Source: Fratercula arctica
Lineage: Eukaryota > Chordata > Aves > Charadriiformes > Alcidae
Direction: 5' to 3'
Length of the DNA: 64,000 nt
Assembly (NCBI GenBank): GCA_947846985.1
Contig: CANTUZ010000006.1
Span: 45,987,707 to 46,051,706 of the forward strand
Under the pieces are notes generated by a model, which saw only the letters and a program-made list of their open reading frames with translations, was not told the origin of the DNA and made no database searches. Positions 1-12,962 of this stretch are shown here, one piece after another. A program made the translations under genes and the position numbers. Within the stretch, counting starts at the first letter, position 1, and each line of letters opens with the position of its first letter.

Positions 1-3000
1 GGGTCATGGAAGCAAATAAAGTTGTAACAGAAAAGAAATCAACTACTGATGAGCATTTCAAAGAAGACCGTTTGCTCATAAACACGTTAACCTTGTAGAA
101 CATGAAACACAAACACCCTATGTTCATATTGTTCCAAATTATTTAAATCACTCAGGAAATAAAGACCAATAAAGCCAATATCCTTCTCCAGGACTGTGCG
201 TTGCTGCACCAGTAGTAGGTGTGAATAGAGTGAGGAGGAAACCAGTGGTTTTCCTTGCAAAAGGAGACCCTGCAAAAATGTCTTCTTTTAGTTCCTTCCA
301 CTGAGCTTCTGAGGCTGAGAGAGGGCATCGGAGGCAAATCAGAGCTGATCAGTTAAGCCTGTAATTCATCATCACGAATGTTAATGCAAATGGCTCAAGC
401 CCAGATTTATACATCTATGTAGAGTAAATAACTTGTCAGTGATTCCCTAGAGTTTAGCCTGCCAGTGCTGGAGCACAGACTGGTTATGAGGACTTCACAG
501 GTGACTTCCTGAAGTCCTTGTCAACTCTCAGGTCACAGTGTCTCTAAGAAATGTGCCTGGCATGCACTTTGAAATAGGCTGTGGGCAAGGATCTGGTTGA
601 TGTGGTAGGTCCTGGTCCTTCTGCATCATCTTAACCCCCAAACAGCCGGCGCGGAGGGCTCTGCTCTGTCAGTCTGATGGTGTCTCACTGCAGGGCAGGC
701 TCTGCTCTGGCTGCTGCTGCTGAAGACAGCCGCGCTCTGCCTCCATGGACCAACTTGCACGTTCCTGTGTCCAGGAAGGGGATTGGTTTTCTTTTGTCTG
801 CCCTAGCTTCTCTTTGTGGACAGATGCTAGGACAGCGGTGCTTTCAGTGCTTGCTTATTCCCTCACCAAACACAAGTGACTACCAAAGTCCTTCCCGCAT
901 TTAATTCAACAGCAAAACTGCCAGGGACATCAAAGCTGCAGAAGCACGTCTTAATCTTCTGTGTGGAAGGAAGGAAGGAAAGAAACTACTCACAAATCAG
1001 GGATCAGGTTACCAAGAAGGGCACTATGAGGCTGTTAACCTTTGAGAAGCAGAACACTCTCCCCTTTCCCTGGAGAACCTCCTTCTGAAGATCTGAGTAT
1101 ATTCGTTTGTTTTACCATTTCCTTCCTGAATGATTAAAATCAAATACCTTCTGGTCTATGTAAGGCAACTTTCGATCACTGCCACTGAAGTTTTGCTGTT
1201 CAATAAAGAACCTTCAGCATTTTTGATGGTTTCCTTGCTATCAGCGCTAAAAGAAAAAAATTGATTTAGTGAATATACTGACAGACGTTTTGATCTACTT
1301 GGATACACGTATGAGACATGCAGAGGCACACTGGCAGGAAGCACGGGGGGAAATAAGATATTAAGATGTCCCAGAGCACTCATTTTTCATTTGTAATCTA
1401 TCATCCAAGATAACATTGGCTTTGGAATTGCCAGGTACTATGCTACATTATGTAATTGAAAGCATTGAAGATAAGGAAAGAAGGCCATTGACAACATATG
1501 CTTTAGATAAAACCAGCTATAAAAATAAATGTAATGACCATAGCAAGGACAAGACAAGCATGGACAGTAACAAATTGGGAATGACCGGAAAGTTCATGAA
1601 CAGTCAAGCTACAGGAAACGGTGCAGTCAGCCTTGGGGAGGGAAATCCAGGCCAATTTTTGTTTGTTTGTTTGTTTTACATACTGATCATTTTTACTATG
1701 CGTTAACACACTATATTTCCCATTCCTACTCTACATACAGTCTATTTTCTTTCTAATAGATTGCTATAATTACTCTTTATGACCTGAGCACCGAGCCAGT
1801 TTAAGGATGCTCCTATTAAGAGGCAAGAATGATGAAGTCAGATGTTTCTTCAATGCAATTTTAATTTTCTGTGTAAAATGTACAAAATTCCATTTTTTCT
1901 GAACTCAGGGAAAATCAAACAGGAGACTGCATCTCTGCTCAGGGCTCCAAGCACTTTTTCAGTCGTACTTAGCTCTCACCTTTTCTCAGCATTACCCATC
2001 TTTGAGCTTTACTCTCCTAGGTTTTATCTTGCTTCTTTTTCTGTGTTAGCTCGGTCACGCTCTTGTGGCTGCAAAGACCTTCACCGTGTTGGGCTAATGC
2101 TTGCCGTGAGCCTGAAGGTCTAGCCCAGGGTGTCTCTAGTCGCTCAGGCTGCTGCAAACCTTTTGTTGCCTCCCAGACCTGGCTGTTCTCTCCTTGCTCA
2201 TCGATCCTGCAGTTTCCTCCAGTTCCACCTCCAGGCCCACCACTGCATTCGGTATTGTGTAGGCAAAACGAAAATGTTGGTGGAGCAAAAAGTTCTGTGG
2301 GTTTAAATAAATCGGTCGAACAATGTCCATTCTGTATGAGCTATCCCTATTTATCTTTAAAAGGCAGAATTCTTCATGAGGACAGATGTCTGCATCAGAG
2401 TGTGTTGTAGAGGAATGGAGGACATTTGAAATCAGCAGTGTCTAAAAGACAAAGAATATGGAGTTTAGACCTTCTGCATTCCTTCACTCAGCTTTATATT
2501 TTACCACTGGTTCTAACCAGTATTGGCAGTCTGTTTTCCTCTGCTGTTTTCTTTCTCTGTAGATGTATGCCTATAGAGAAAATGTCATATAATGTTAATT
2601 CTAATTACAGAGGGAAGTGCTCAAAGTGCTTATCGTGTCCCATGACATAAAGATTATATAGAAATGTCCTAAGTTTTTTTCCTGTAACAGTATCACACTC
2701 AAGCACTCTGAACCAAAAAAAGCCTCACAGTGCTAGCAGAGTGCCTAATTATTATATTTGGTGCCTAATATTTGTCAGTTTGAAGGTGCTGGAATAATTC
2801 CAGGACAAATTTCTCTGCAGATATAGTCCCATTTATTCTAGTCGGGTTTATTTACACCACAGACGTCTGCCAATTATTGAAAAGGCCGTAATCAAGGCTG
2901 CCCTAAATCTGCCTTTAAGTTCTGGATCTTCACATTCCGCTTCAGTGTGATGCCTGGAAGCCTGAAGTAGTTTGGGTGCTGGATGCAGGGTGAGGTTAGC

Positions 3001-6000
3001 ACAGCACACGTGAGCTCGGGCAGGGCCACACGGCAGCAGTTTATATGATGAAAGGTGTCTGAGTTCGAGCATAGTTGTGTGGTGCTGAGAAGTCCTGCAC
3101 AGCGCTGTCTAGGGGATATAAAAGCATGTACAGGCCTCTATATCCTTGCCATAATGGGTAATTCAAGAGGAGAAAAAGGAACTCCTTTTTTAACCAACGC
3201 TGCTGGAAACTTGGTATAAATTATTACAGGTCCGAGCCTGCGCTCCTGTGAAGCAGTGCAGGTTCTCCAAGACCGGGCGTTTGGGATCGCAGTCCCAAGG
3301 AGGGAGACGGGCCAGTGCAGAGGGAGTTTTTGTGCCTGGGGAGCCTGAGCAGGAAAGGGCTGGTGAGAGGGTTTGTGCTGGAGAGAAGCCAGCTGGGCTG
3401 TGGGGATACGCCGGAGGGGCAGGTGGCTGAGGGCTGCGTAGGGCTGGAGGAGAGCACCCAGCATGGGCAAGGGCTGGAAACGCCCTGCTGTAACAGAGCT
3501 AAGGAGGCACACTCCAGCAGGACCTTCACAAGGTGACGCCTCGGTAGTCCAGAAGATGCATTGCGGTGCCTTCGTTGTGACCGATGCAGTGCACAGCGCA
3601 GAGTTATCTTCAAGTTTAGAACTATAGACATGGCTGGAAAGCTGATGTCTTCTGTTGTACGTACCAGAGGAAAAAGCCCAGGTGAGTAATAAAAGCCCCA
3701 GATATCCCGAACATGTACATTCACAGCAAAATATAATGTGACGTAATAAATGTGTGTGTGTATTTAATGTCAAGCAACTTCAAAGTATGTGCAGGCTAGG
3801 CAGGGTGGGAGAAGGACCAGGGTTTGGGACTGGTGGGGTTGTTTGCTTAGTAAATGTAGGTATATAGCCACCTCTGAAAGAAAGTAGGTATTTTTAAAGA
3901 TAACTACAGTGAAAGGTATTGCATGACAATATTAGGAGAAAACAAAAATTTCGGTTTCTGTTTCTAATTACAAACATCTGTGTATAATTGAAAGCCATTT
4001 CTGCCTCTATAAGCATATCTCCTCCATGTGCCTAATTCCTCTGAAGGGCAGGAACCCAGTATGGATGCCGTAAGGCCCATCATTAAGTGAGCTGGACTCC
4101 TGATGTGCTCATATTCCAGTTGCTACTGGTCTTCCTGTTACTCCCTCTCCTCCTTCCCCCCCTGCTGTAAATTTAAAAATATGCTGCCCTCCAGGCCTGG
4201 GGCCCATGCAGCTTTCTCCAGATATGAGGCAGCCCTCCTAACGTGGGAAGGGTTTTTGTTGGGCTCCCTGGGAAGCTGAGCACAGGGGTCACCCGTCTCC
4301 TACAAAGCAGAACGGGTGACGGGCGTATAAATAAAGCCCAGATAAGAAGCACAGCGAGCTACAGCCAGTGGACCAAGACATCCATGGGCTCTGCCTAACA
4401 AGGTAAAACTTGGTGAACTGAACTTTGGAGCCTCTGAAGAAAGAGCAGATGAAGGGCTAGGGTGTGCATGGAGTGGCTGGGAAGTGGGGATCGTTGAGAC
4501 TGCATTTGTTTTGTATAAGTGCTTTGCCCCACGGGACTTAACTGTGATCTGCTCCTCCAGCCTCGGCAGATTTGCTGAAGCCTCAGTTCTTCCTAATAGT
4601 CTGAGGACAACTAGCAACCTACGAGTGGAAACAGAGGAGGAGACAACATGGTGCTAAATGAGGTAAGCTAATTATTACGCATCTTTTTGTAGGCTGTAAA
4701 GTTGGGTTATTAATTACTGAATGTGACTTTGCTGGAGAAAAGCAGCTGTTAAACATGTTTCTTGAAAGGCTATATTGCTGAAGGTTAACACTCTCCTGAC
4801 ATTTATGTGTTTTCCAGGAGTACTGTCTGCTTTCCACCACGGGCCAGCTGCTGAGACACCCTCTTTGGCTACCGCGCTGTAAGTTACGGGTGCAATGATG
4901 CTGGGCAAGTGGCACGTCTTTTGTTCTGTCTGCTGCGGCTTTAAATCTTCCAGAAGCAGACTGCTGCCCTGTTCCCGTTCAATCTCGGTTCCCTTTTGTT
5001 TCTAAATACAAACCGGCTCTGGAGTGAGTGATTTCTGTGCCTGGGAAGTACGCTGTGGTAAAGAGGTATATTTCTGAAGCCATCTACCTGAGGAGAGTCG
5101 TGCCTCCTGGGAATAGCTAATGGAAATCCTTGTGCTGATGATGTATGGTACCCAAATGTCTGTTTGCAAAGCGCTGTGAGGACTGGAGCTCCCTTAGGAC
5201 TGGTCTGAATTCATCCTTCCTTCTCCAGCCTTCTTGTGTAGTTTTAATTAAGCTGTAATTCATCTCTTTCTTTAAAACAAATTGTTTTTTCTAATTTACT
5301 TGGAGACGCATCCTTTCATTTGAGATGGAGCTGTACGGATGGCGTGCTGTTTGCCATAGAGCCAAGGTGCAATCTTTCAAAGAAAATGAATAGGGTTTCG
5401 CAGATATGTTTAGCTCTTGTCCTTTTCTAGAGATAGGTGAAGGGCAAATCTGCCTGTCACCAGCTGATACATGGTTCGTTCCTGAAGAAGTAACTCCCTT
5501 AGAGTTAATTTTAGTTACTATAGAATCTCCCTTTATTCATTTCAATCTATAATCCCGTTTTAACAAAGCCCATTGATTGGAGGAGAAGATATTCAGAGAA
5601 TTAGTGGCTTATCTATTAGATAGATACCTGTATGAGCACTGAGAACTGTCACAGCAATTAATATTGTCTTGGGCAAAATAATATGACCTGGACTATCCAA
5701 CAATAAGAACTGTAGAGAGCAGAGCAGAGCAGCCACCGAACCCCCGCCAATAAACCGAGTGCAACTGCCAAAAGTTAAAATTAATTAGAAAAATAATATG
5801 ATTTTTTTTTTTTTCGGTGGAATGAACTACAGCCAAAAGGAACACAGATTTCACAGAGAAACACTGAACTTTTCGACAGTAATAATCAGGTGCAATTTTC
5901 TGCTCTTCCTCTCATCCATAAGCCCTTCTGGGTCTCCCGGTTGTTGATTTTTTGCTCTAAGTGTAGTCTGTTGTGGCCAGCCTGAAAGTGCTTACCTGAG

Positions 6001-6600
6001 GTAGCTGGCTTTAAACCGCAGGCTTAAAGTGCTTTTTTCCCCACTTTGTGATAATTTTGGGGGAATTTTTGGTGGAAATTATTCTTCCAGGCTTCCTGCA
6101 GGCCTAAAGAATTCTGTTTCATAGAATGCCCAAGGGAATAAATTCTCTTCATTATAGCGCTTCTTAAAATTAAGCGGATGTTCATTTTAAAGGTCTCTCT
6201 TTAGACTCACAAGGTGCCGTTCCTGTGCAGAGATATTGAGCTGCCAACAAATACCGTAGAGCTGAGCACATTCAGCTACCCAATGCACCCCAAGTGTCTA
6301 TCACAAAACTCTTTCTGTTGCACTTTGTTTAACCGTTTCGTCCTAGACAATCATGAACTTTAAGTTTCCCCCCACTAATTTACCACTTCAAATAAAGTCA
6401 TATCAATGTCTCCATTCCTCGGTTCGGGGGGGTGTTAGCAGATGGCCCCAGCTGCTGCGTATTTGCGCTCATCCTGTAATCAAGCATCTTTTTTTCCCTG
6501 CCAACGGCAGCTGGGCTTGATTGCCTGCCTCGCAGGTGTGTCTTGTTGCTGGAGTACACTGTAGTGGTCAGGACAAGGCAACTCAGAAAGGTTGCGTTGA
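1..6600. other. Intergenic DNA, no gene seen
   Basis: Only short, unconvincing frames. A moderately GC-rich patch at about 3240-3540 gives a 211-codon minus-strand open frame (3138-3773) with no recognisable motif, probably chance. A GTTT microsatellite lies near 1660, a short TG run near 3750 and a T run near 5800. Confidence 0.7.
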
Positions 6601-6690
6601 GTGCCACAGCGGAGGACAGTTGAGGTTGGAAAGGTCCCCTCTGGAGGTCATCTGGTCCAGCCTCACCCAGGTAAGGGGAGCTCCTGTCCC
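6601..6690 (-). mobile_element. Degenerate CR1-like fragment
   Basis: Contains GAGGTTGGAAAGGTCCCCTC followed by GGAGGTCATCTGGTCCAGCC, which resembles the 3' end of avian CR1 LINEs read in antisense. It is short and diverged and lacks the terminal 8-bp repeats, so the call is tentative. Confidence 0.45.
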
Positions 6691-7697
6691 CAGAAGGCTT
6701 CTTTGCCCACATTGGTAGCACAAACTGATGGGTCTTACAGATGTTTGAGGTGCGGTACCAGTTTTCTCTGTTTTCATATAACCTCTGTATTAGTGAACGT
6801 GTTGGAAATAAGCTGCACAGAATGCAGCACTAGGCTGTGGTTTGAGAGCAGCGTTTAAGGGATAACGTAGAAGAAATGACAGACTCTATTTTGCTCGGGT
6901 ATCGGTTGACAAGCTGAAAGGGACTTCAGATAGTAAGTTATTTACCCAGCGTTTTTCCTAGATGTAATAATGTCCATTATAGCTTTTTTGTTCACCCAGC
7001 TGCCAGTGGGGATCAGGATGTTATATACAGGGAAAAATAGTTCTCATAATCTGTTTTTGAGGGCTTTTGTTGTTAGGTTTTTGTTGTCTAATGGAGAGTC
7101 CAGGCTGCTTTAATATTATACAATGTCTTAGCTAATCCAGCCCTCCACGTTTCCCAATCCTTTCACAATGAAGAAAATATTTTTTTCCTTTGTTGAGGGA
7201 TACCAGAAATCCCACTTACAACAAAAAGCAAAGCTAAACCGAAAAAAAAAAAATATATAATTCCTGTAAAATTAAATTGAATGCTGTAATACTGAGAAGG
7301 CATTTCAAAGACAGCGAAGCCTATACAGAAAGGTAACTCCAGCCAACAACTGCCGCCTGCAAGAACAGCTTTAAAGTATTTCCACATTTTCCCTGCTCTT
7401 TTCTTTGACCTTTAGTTCAAGGCCATCTGTGCTGAGCAGCTGACTTCTCTTGGTCCCTTGAGTGGCTGCTGAAGATAGGCTTCAGTATACATAATAAGGA
7501 ACAAAACCTGTTGGAAGAGTACATTTTTAAACCTTCCCCCTTCCAGATAAAGTGTGATAAAACTAATTTAGCCCTTGAAGGAACAAATCTATTAGCCCTT
7601 TGATAGCTAACGTAATTCCTGGTAACTTATTGTGCTGTATGAGTTGGGAAAACAGGTTCAAATGTCTTTTGGAGGGTAATAAGAAATCATTACCGGG

Positions 7698-7713
7698 AAA
7701 AAAAAAAAAAAAA
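7698..7713 (+). repeat. Poly-A run (16 A)
   Basis: Simple homopolymer in intergenic sequence, followed by a purine-rich stretch. Confidence 0.9.
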
Positions 7714-10700
7714 TGCTATGGAAAAGGAAAAGAGTTGAGAGATGAGGCAGAAAGAGATGGAAGTGCCTGCCTGATATGGGTTGTGTAAGGAGGTTGGCAG
7801 CTTGAAGGGGGGAGCGGAAGGCAAGTGCGGTGTCTGGGGAGAGGATAAGGTGAAGAACTTGGCTTGAGGGAAAATACATTCTGGCTTTCGGATGGTTTGG
7901 CATCTCAAGGTTTCAGGATAAAAAAACCTGTTTTAATTTCTTTATGTGAAGAAGTAGGTGGCAATGGTTAAATGTGAGTCTTGTTTCTGGAACCGTGGGG
8001 ATTTATGTAATTTATTTGATTTTACCTATTGTTCCCATAGACCTTTTAGGTACGGCCACAAAGCACTAATTTGTGTAGATCCCCTGCTGGCTTTTATTGT
8101 TGAGTCTGGAGGATGGCACTATGCTCCCTAAGTGAACAGCCAGCATCAAAACAAGTTATTTGTATGGTAATCCAAAAAGAGATAATTTATTGGCACATGC
8201 TAGGTTTCTGGCATACAAGGGTGGGTAAGTCTTCTGCCAGCAAGCTAAGGAAGCAGCAAAACTACTTATGTTTGCAGAATGTCTTGCATATTAATATGCA
8301 TTTTTACCTCAAATTCAGCCATCCTACCGTTTCAGTGAGCACAGCGCAGACACCAAGGTCCATGTCTAAAATATGCATCTTTTCCTCTTGCAATGTATTT
8401 TGTAGCACCACAGTTGCTGCCAATCTTATTTGATGGCTGCCATGTGTTAACAATTTTCCCAACATAAAACCAGCCAGCTAACACTGCCTCTCTCTGCTTT
8501 CTTTAGGCCCTGGACTGGGGCACAAATTTCAAGGCGTGTGGGAGCCCTGCTCCCGTTTCAATTTGTAGCCTTGTCATAGGTTTTTCTGTCCGTCTTCAGG
8601 CAGGCTGCTTTCTCCCTCTGCGCCTCCCGCTTTAAAGTGGGGTGATAACGTTATTAGTGAACAACTTGTTTGTTTAAAGCATCCGGCTGTTTGGTAGAGA
8701 GCAGAACGCATAAAAATAAAGCCCACAATTTAGAGAGATGTTTGCGCAGTTGCACTGACTGATGCGACGTTCACGCCAGCGTCCTCCTCACTGCAGCTTT
8801 CGGTGGGGTCAGCCCTGGGAGGCTGGAGAGCCTTTCTGCCATCTCCCAGTATTTTGGGGAGCAGATATCATATGGGTGTATCCTTACCCATGGCTAACGC
8901 TCCAGCTCGTGGTTCCCTGTTGAAGGACGGGGCTACTTATGCCTGGGGGCAGCTGTTTTGGGGCAGGAGCTGCCACCCCAAAGGAGCCGGTCCAAGGGAT
9001 GGAGGCTGCGGCGGCAGCAGCGCCCGAGAAGCCGGTTCTTTCCAGAGGCAAAGCTGTCAGGACTGACAGGTTGTTAGAGATTCATTTTCACTTATGAGCC
9101 ATGAAATAAAGCTCATCTCCCCGGCAATTTACTACTATGCAGTTCCATTGATTTTTATAGGAGTTGCCCAGTGTTTCATAGCAGAATGTAATTCTGGGGT
9201 TTTTTTCTCGGACGTTTCTGATTTGCCTATCACTCACTTAATGGCTCAGTCAAGAGCCCACTGAGCTTTTTATAGTATTTAAATGGGAGACATTAGCACA
9301 GCATGGATGCTTTAATGCACTTATATATGAATCTTTAATATATTCTTATTGATCAAGTCCTTGTATGATAACAAAGTGCTGTCCTCCCCATTTACACAGA
9401 CAGAAAACTGAAACACAGAAGGAAGACTAATTGCAAATGGCACATGCAGGATTTAGCAGCAAAGACTCAAAACCGCGTATTCCAAAGCTAGCGTCCTAAT
9501 TCCAGGATCATCCTTTTTCCTTTGAGAAGGTTTTTTGCTACTGTTTGTAGGTTTCAGAGGTTTTTTTGTGCACATGAAGGAGTCTTGTTGTCCCTGTATC
9601 TCTTGGCTATTTGTTATGCACTGCTGTGTTTGGTTTGGTGAGGCTTAATCCTGCTCTGGGCTGAGTCTTCATTTACAATTAGAAGAGAATTGTTGCAAAG
9701 GAGCTAAATCAGGTCCTAGGGTATAAAAAGCCCTACAGGCAATTATTAATTTATGAGTTTTAATTGTTGGTAAGATTATGCGAGCAAGTGGAAACGACTC
9801 TCGGGGTCATTAGAAAACAAGAACAGATTTATTGACTGATCAGATGTCAATAAGCTTCCCTTACAAGCGCGGACATTGTATCCTGTGAGGGAGTTAAAGG
9901 GGCAGGGAAGGTATCTGCTATTGCTAATACAATATTAAATAGAAATCCTCTCTACTTAATCCTCTTATTAGGTATTGCGTTACTTGGGCTGTTAGCGTGT
10001 TTGCTACCTATTGGTAAGAGCAAGTAATGAAGCGATCTGTCACTTTATGAGAACATTGTGATAAAAAGGGATGATGTATCAATCAATTTGCAGCAACACC
10101 GTGGGAGAGATGATACCCGTATGGGCCCAAATCTTGTGAGGGATGGGGAAAATTTACTACAAGTTTACAGTTTTCTGTCTCTGACAGTTAGACGTATGCC
10201 CTGGCTTGCAGAGGATGAATGCAGTTTGTTGGCTGGCAGATAAATTATTGAATATGGGTCCAGTAATAGAAAATGTGGAAGGCCTTTATCTCCCTGTGAA
10301 ATCAGAAGGAACTGAACAAACCGTGCCCCTCCTGGGAAGGCTGAAGCCTGGTTTCTTTGTTTCTCGGCGTTTTCCTTGTGTGCCTCCGCTCTAATGAAGT
10401 TTGTGGGCTGTAGAAGTGGGGCTGAGCTCTCTGGGGGTGCAAATCCAGCCGCTCCTGCCAGGCTTGCCATGGTGATGCAGGGTGGAGTTGGGTGGCTGTA
10501 CAGACGGGGTGTTAATTAGTGGCTGAGCGATCAGTAAACAGAAACAGACAGGCAGGGCTCTGCGGGGTCCCCTGCGATTCTAACCTGGCAGCTGCTTTGG
10601 CTTCTGGGCACAACTGTCCCAAAGAAAACACCGTCAGAAGGAAAAATACCATTTCACGCAGGCAAGGAAACAAAAACTATCGAAAACTGGAACTTGACTC

Positions 10701-10860
10701 TGCACTTCTACTCAAGATGAACGCTGCTTTCCGCAAGAGGCGTGTGGTAGTAGCAAAATTCAGCTGCCTGTGACCAGAGCAAGAGACTATGCAGTACGAG
10801 CAAATCCTGCAGACCAGGTTCTGTGTAAATGTGTATTTGCCATGAGTAATGTTAATCACC

Positions 10861-10888
10861 AAAAAAAAAAAAAAAAAAAAAAAAAAAA
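10861..10888 (+). repeat. Poly-A run (28 A)
   Basis: Uninterrupted A tract in intergenic DNA. I looked upstream for a processed pseudogene and saw none, so it is best treated as a simple repeat. Confidence 0.95.
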
Positions 10889-12457
10889 GATTAGCAATTT
10901 GTGAGACTGCGGTTGTTCTGTGTTCTCATGAACCAACTGAGCAAGGCATGGGATTGCCAGGTGGAAAGAACGATGTTGATTTTTCCCTGATGCTTAAAAT
11001 ACAGTCAGCCCACGCTAGATGTGCATCTGTGCATCCCTGATGCTGTACCTGGTATGAAAAAATCCACATCTGTAGCACACCAAAGAGAACCGAGGAGCTT
11101 TTCTAGAAAGCCAGGGCTCTTTGAAACATTTGTGAATCTTTAACAGTTTTCTATGATACAGAGAAATTTCAAATAATCTCCTTTTTTCCATACTATAACA
11201 GTTAATAGTTTACGAGGTGTGAAACCTTTGCTCTCCAACAAGATGAAAATGCCCACTTCTTTCCTTCGCTCCTTACGACACTGATTCTAATTCCTATAAT
11301 GCAGGTGGTCCACTAACGACACGGATTAGATATTTGCAGCTCAAATCTTGAGTTTAGGTTAAATTAATGGTAACGTTATCTGCGAAGGGCTTAAATCTCT
11401 GAGGCTCCATAAAGCAGCTTAGTGCATAAGGGGAAGGCCTGGGGTAACCCCAGGAGGGTATCAGGATTTACCTGAAGAAGAGGAAACCCAGTCCTCCTTA
11501 AGAACAACTGTTAAAGGCAGGAAACCTAAATAGTATAAATAAAACCAGGGTAAGAAAGGAGAGGAAAACAGTGCTCTGTCACGTTTAAGTAGTGGAAGAC
11601 CAACAGTTTTTCATGTGAACTGAAGCAGTATGGCATAAAGATTTGTCTGGATGGGGAAGGTAGCGGGCACGAAGGTAAATTGGGAATTTAATGGCATTTC
11701 CTGTGAGGACAAGCCCTAAGGGGAATGTCTGACAGCGTGGAACCACCATGCAAGAATAACCTGGTGAACTACTAATTAAATTATAGTTAAAATCAATATG
11801 GAAATCGAAGCAAGGATAGAATCTATGGCATTTTATTTCCTCAGGCTTGTACTGAGTCACCTTGCTTTGTAGCAGAACCACCAAATAACCAGCATGAGCC
11901 TCTAGTTTTTTTGGTTTTCAGGCTAGCAGAGCTGCATATGCCTCCTGGTAGAGTTTATGAAGCTCTGTACAAAAACACCAACGTGAAATTTCTTTCTAAA
12001 TATCTTTTCTATTATTTTAAACTGCAGAAGGGTATCAGGCTGTCCAATATTCTAATTTTAAAGAAACTTTCTCCAGAATAATCTCAATGTCTTTTCAGGA
12101 ATAACATGGTTTGTGGCTTTGCACATTTATCACTATGAATTATCATGCTTCTACAAAGACTTACTTAAATTACAGCATTATTTTCAACAAATTTATTTTA
12201 AAACCCATCAAAATATTGATCTCGAGATTGCAAACATCTCAACATTTTTTTGTTATTGCACCACAGCCCCTAATTTTACAAGCAAATCGATCTGGTAACG
12301 TGGCCATCTGACATATCAGCAAAACAAGGAGTGGAACCATTTCCATGTCTTCTAGAGCATCTGGAAGCCCAAGGGGTGTAAAGGAGTGCAATTGTCTCTT
12401 CTGTGCCCCGTAATGTCACTGCTCTTCAGTAAAAGAGGCCGTTAGGATGTAGATATT

Positions 12458-12962
12458 CATAGAATCGTCTAGGTTGGAAGAGATCTTTAAGATAATTAAG
12501 TCCTACCATTAACCTAACACTGCCAAACCCACCACGAAACCATGTCCCTCAGCACCACGTCTGCCCGGCTTTTACATACCTCCAGGGATGCTGATTCCAC
12601 CACTTCCCTGGGCAGCCTGTTCCCATGCTTGATAACCCTTTCTGTGATTAAATTTGTCCTAATATCCATCCTAAACCTCCCCTGGGGCAACTTGAGGCCT
12701 TTTCTTCTTCTCCTATCACTTGTCACTTGGGACGAGAGACCGACACCCGCCCCCCCCACCTCGCTACCCCCTCCTTTCAGGGAGCTGTAGAGAGCGAGAA
12801 GGTCTCCCCTCAGCCCCCTTTTCTCCAGGCTGAACACCCCCAGCTCCCTCAGCTGCTCCTCACAGGACTTGTGCTCCAGACCCCTCACCAGCTCCGTTGC
12901 CCTTCCATGGACACGCTCCAGCACCTCCATGTCTTTCTTGTAGTGTGGGGCCCAGGAAGGTG
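12458..12962 (-). mobile_element. CR1 LINE, 3' fragment (older subfamily)
   Basis: The plus strand starts with TCATAGAATCG (remnant of the 8-bp terminal repeats) and GGTTGGAAGAG. The minus strand carries a broken remnant of the reverse-transcriptase ORF end, with blocks such as [26 protein letters not shown] and [17 protein letters not shown]. It is 5'-truncated like nearly all CR1 copies and cannot move. It is the most diverged of the four clear copies. Confidence 0.9.

Larger units (their letters stand above)
6691..12457. other. Intergenic DNA, no gene seen
   Basis: Apart from two poly-A runs listed separately I see no exon with paired splice signals, no RNA gene and no clear mobile element. 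Confidence 0.65.

Noticed and set aside
3138..3773. 211-codon minus-strand open frame
   Set aside because: It overlaps a second open frame, has no domain or conserved motif, and sits in a locally GC-rich patch.
10861..10888. Poly-A run as the tail of a processed pseudogene
   Set aside because: No recognisable coding remnant lies upstream on the plus strand and no target-site duplication is visible.
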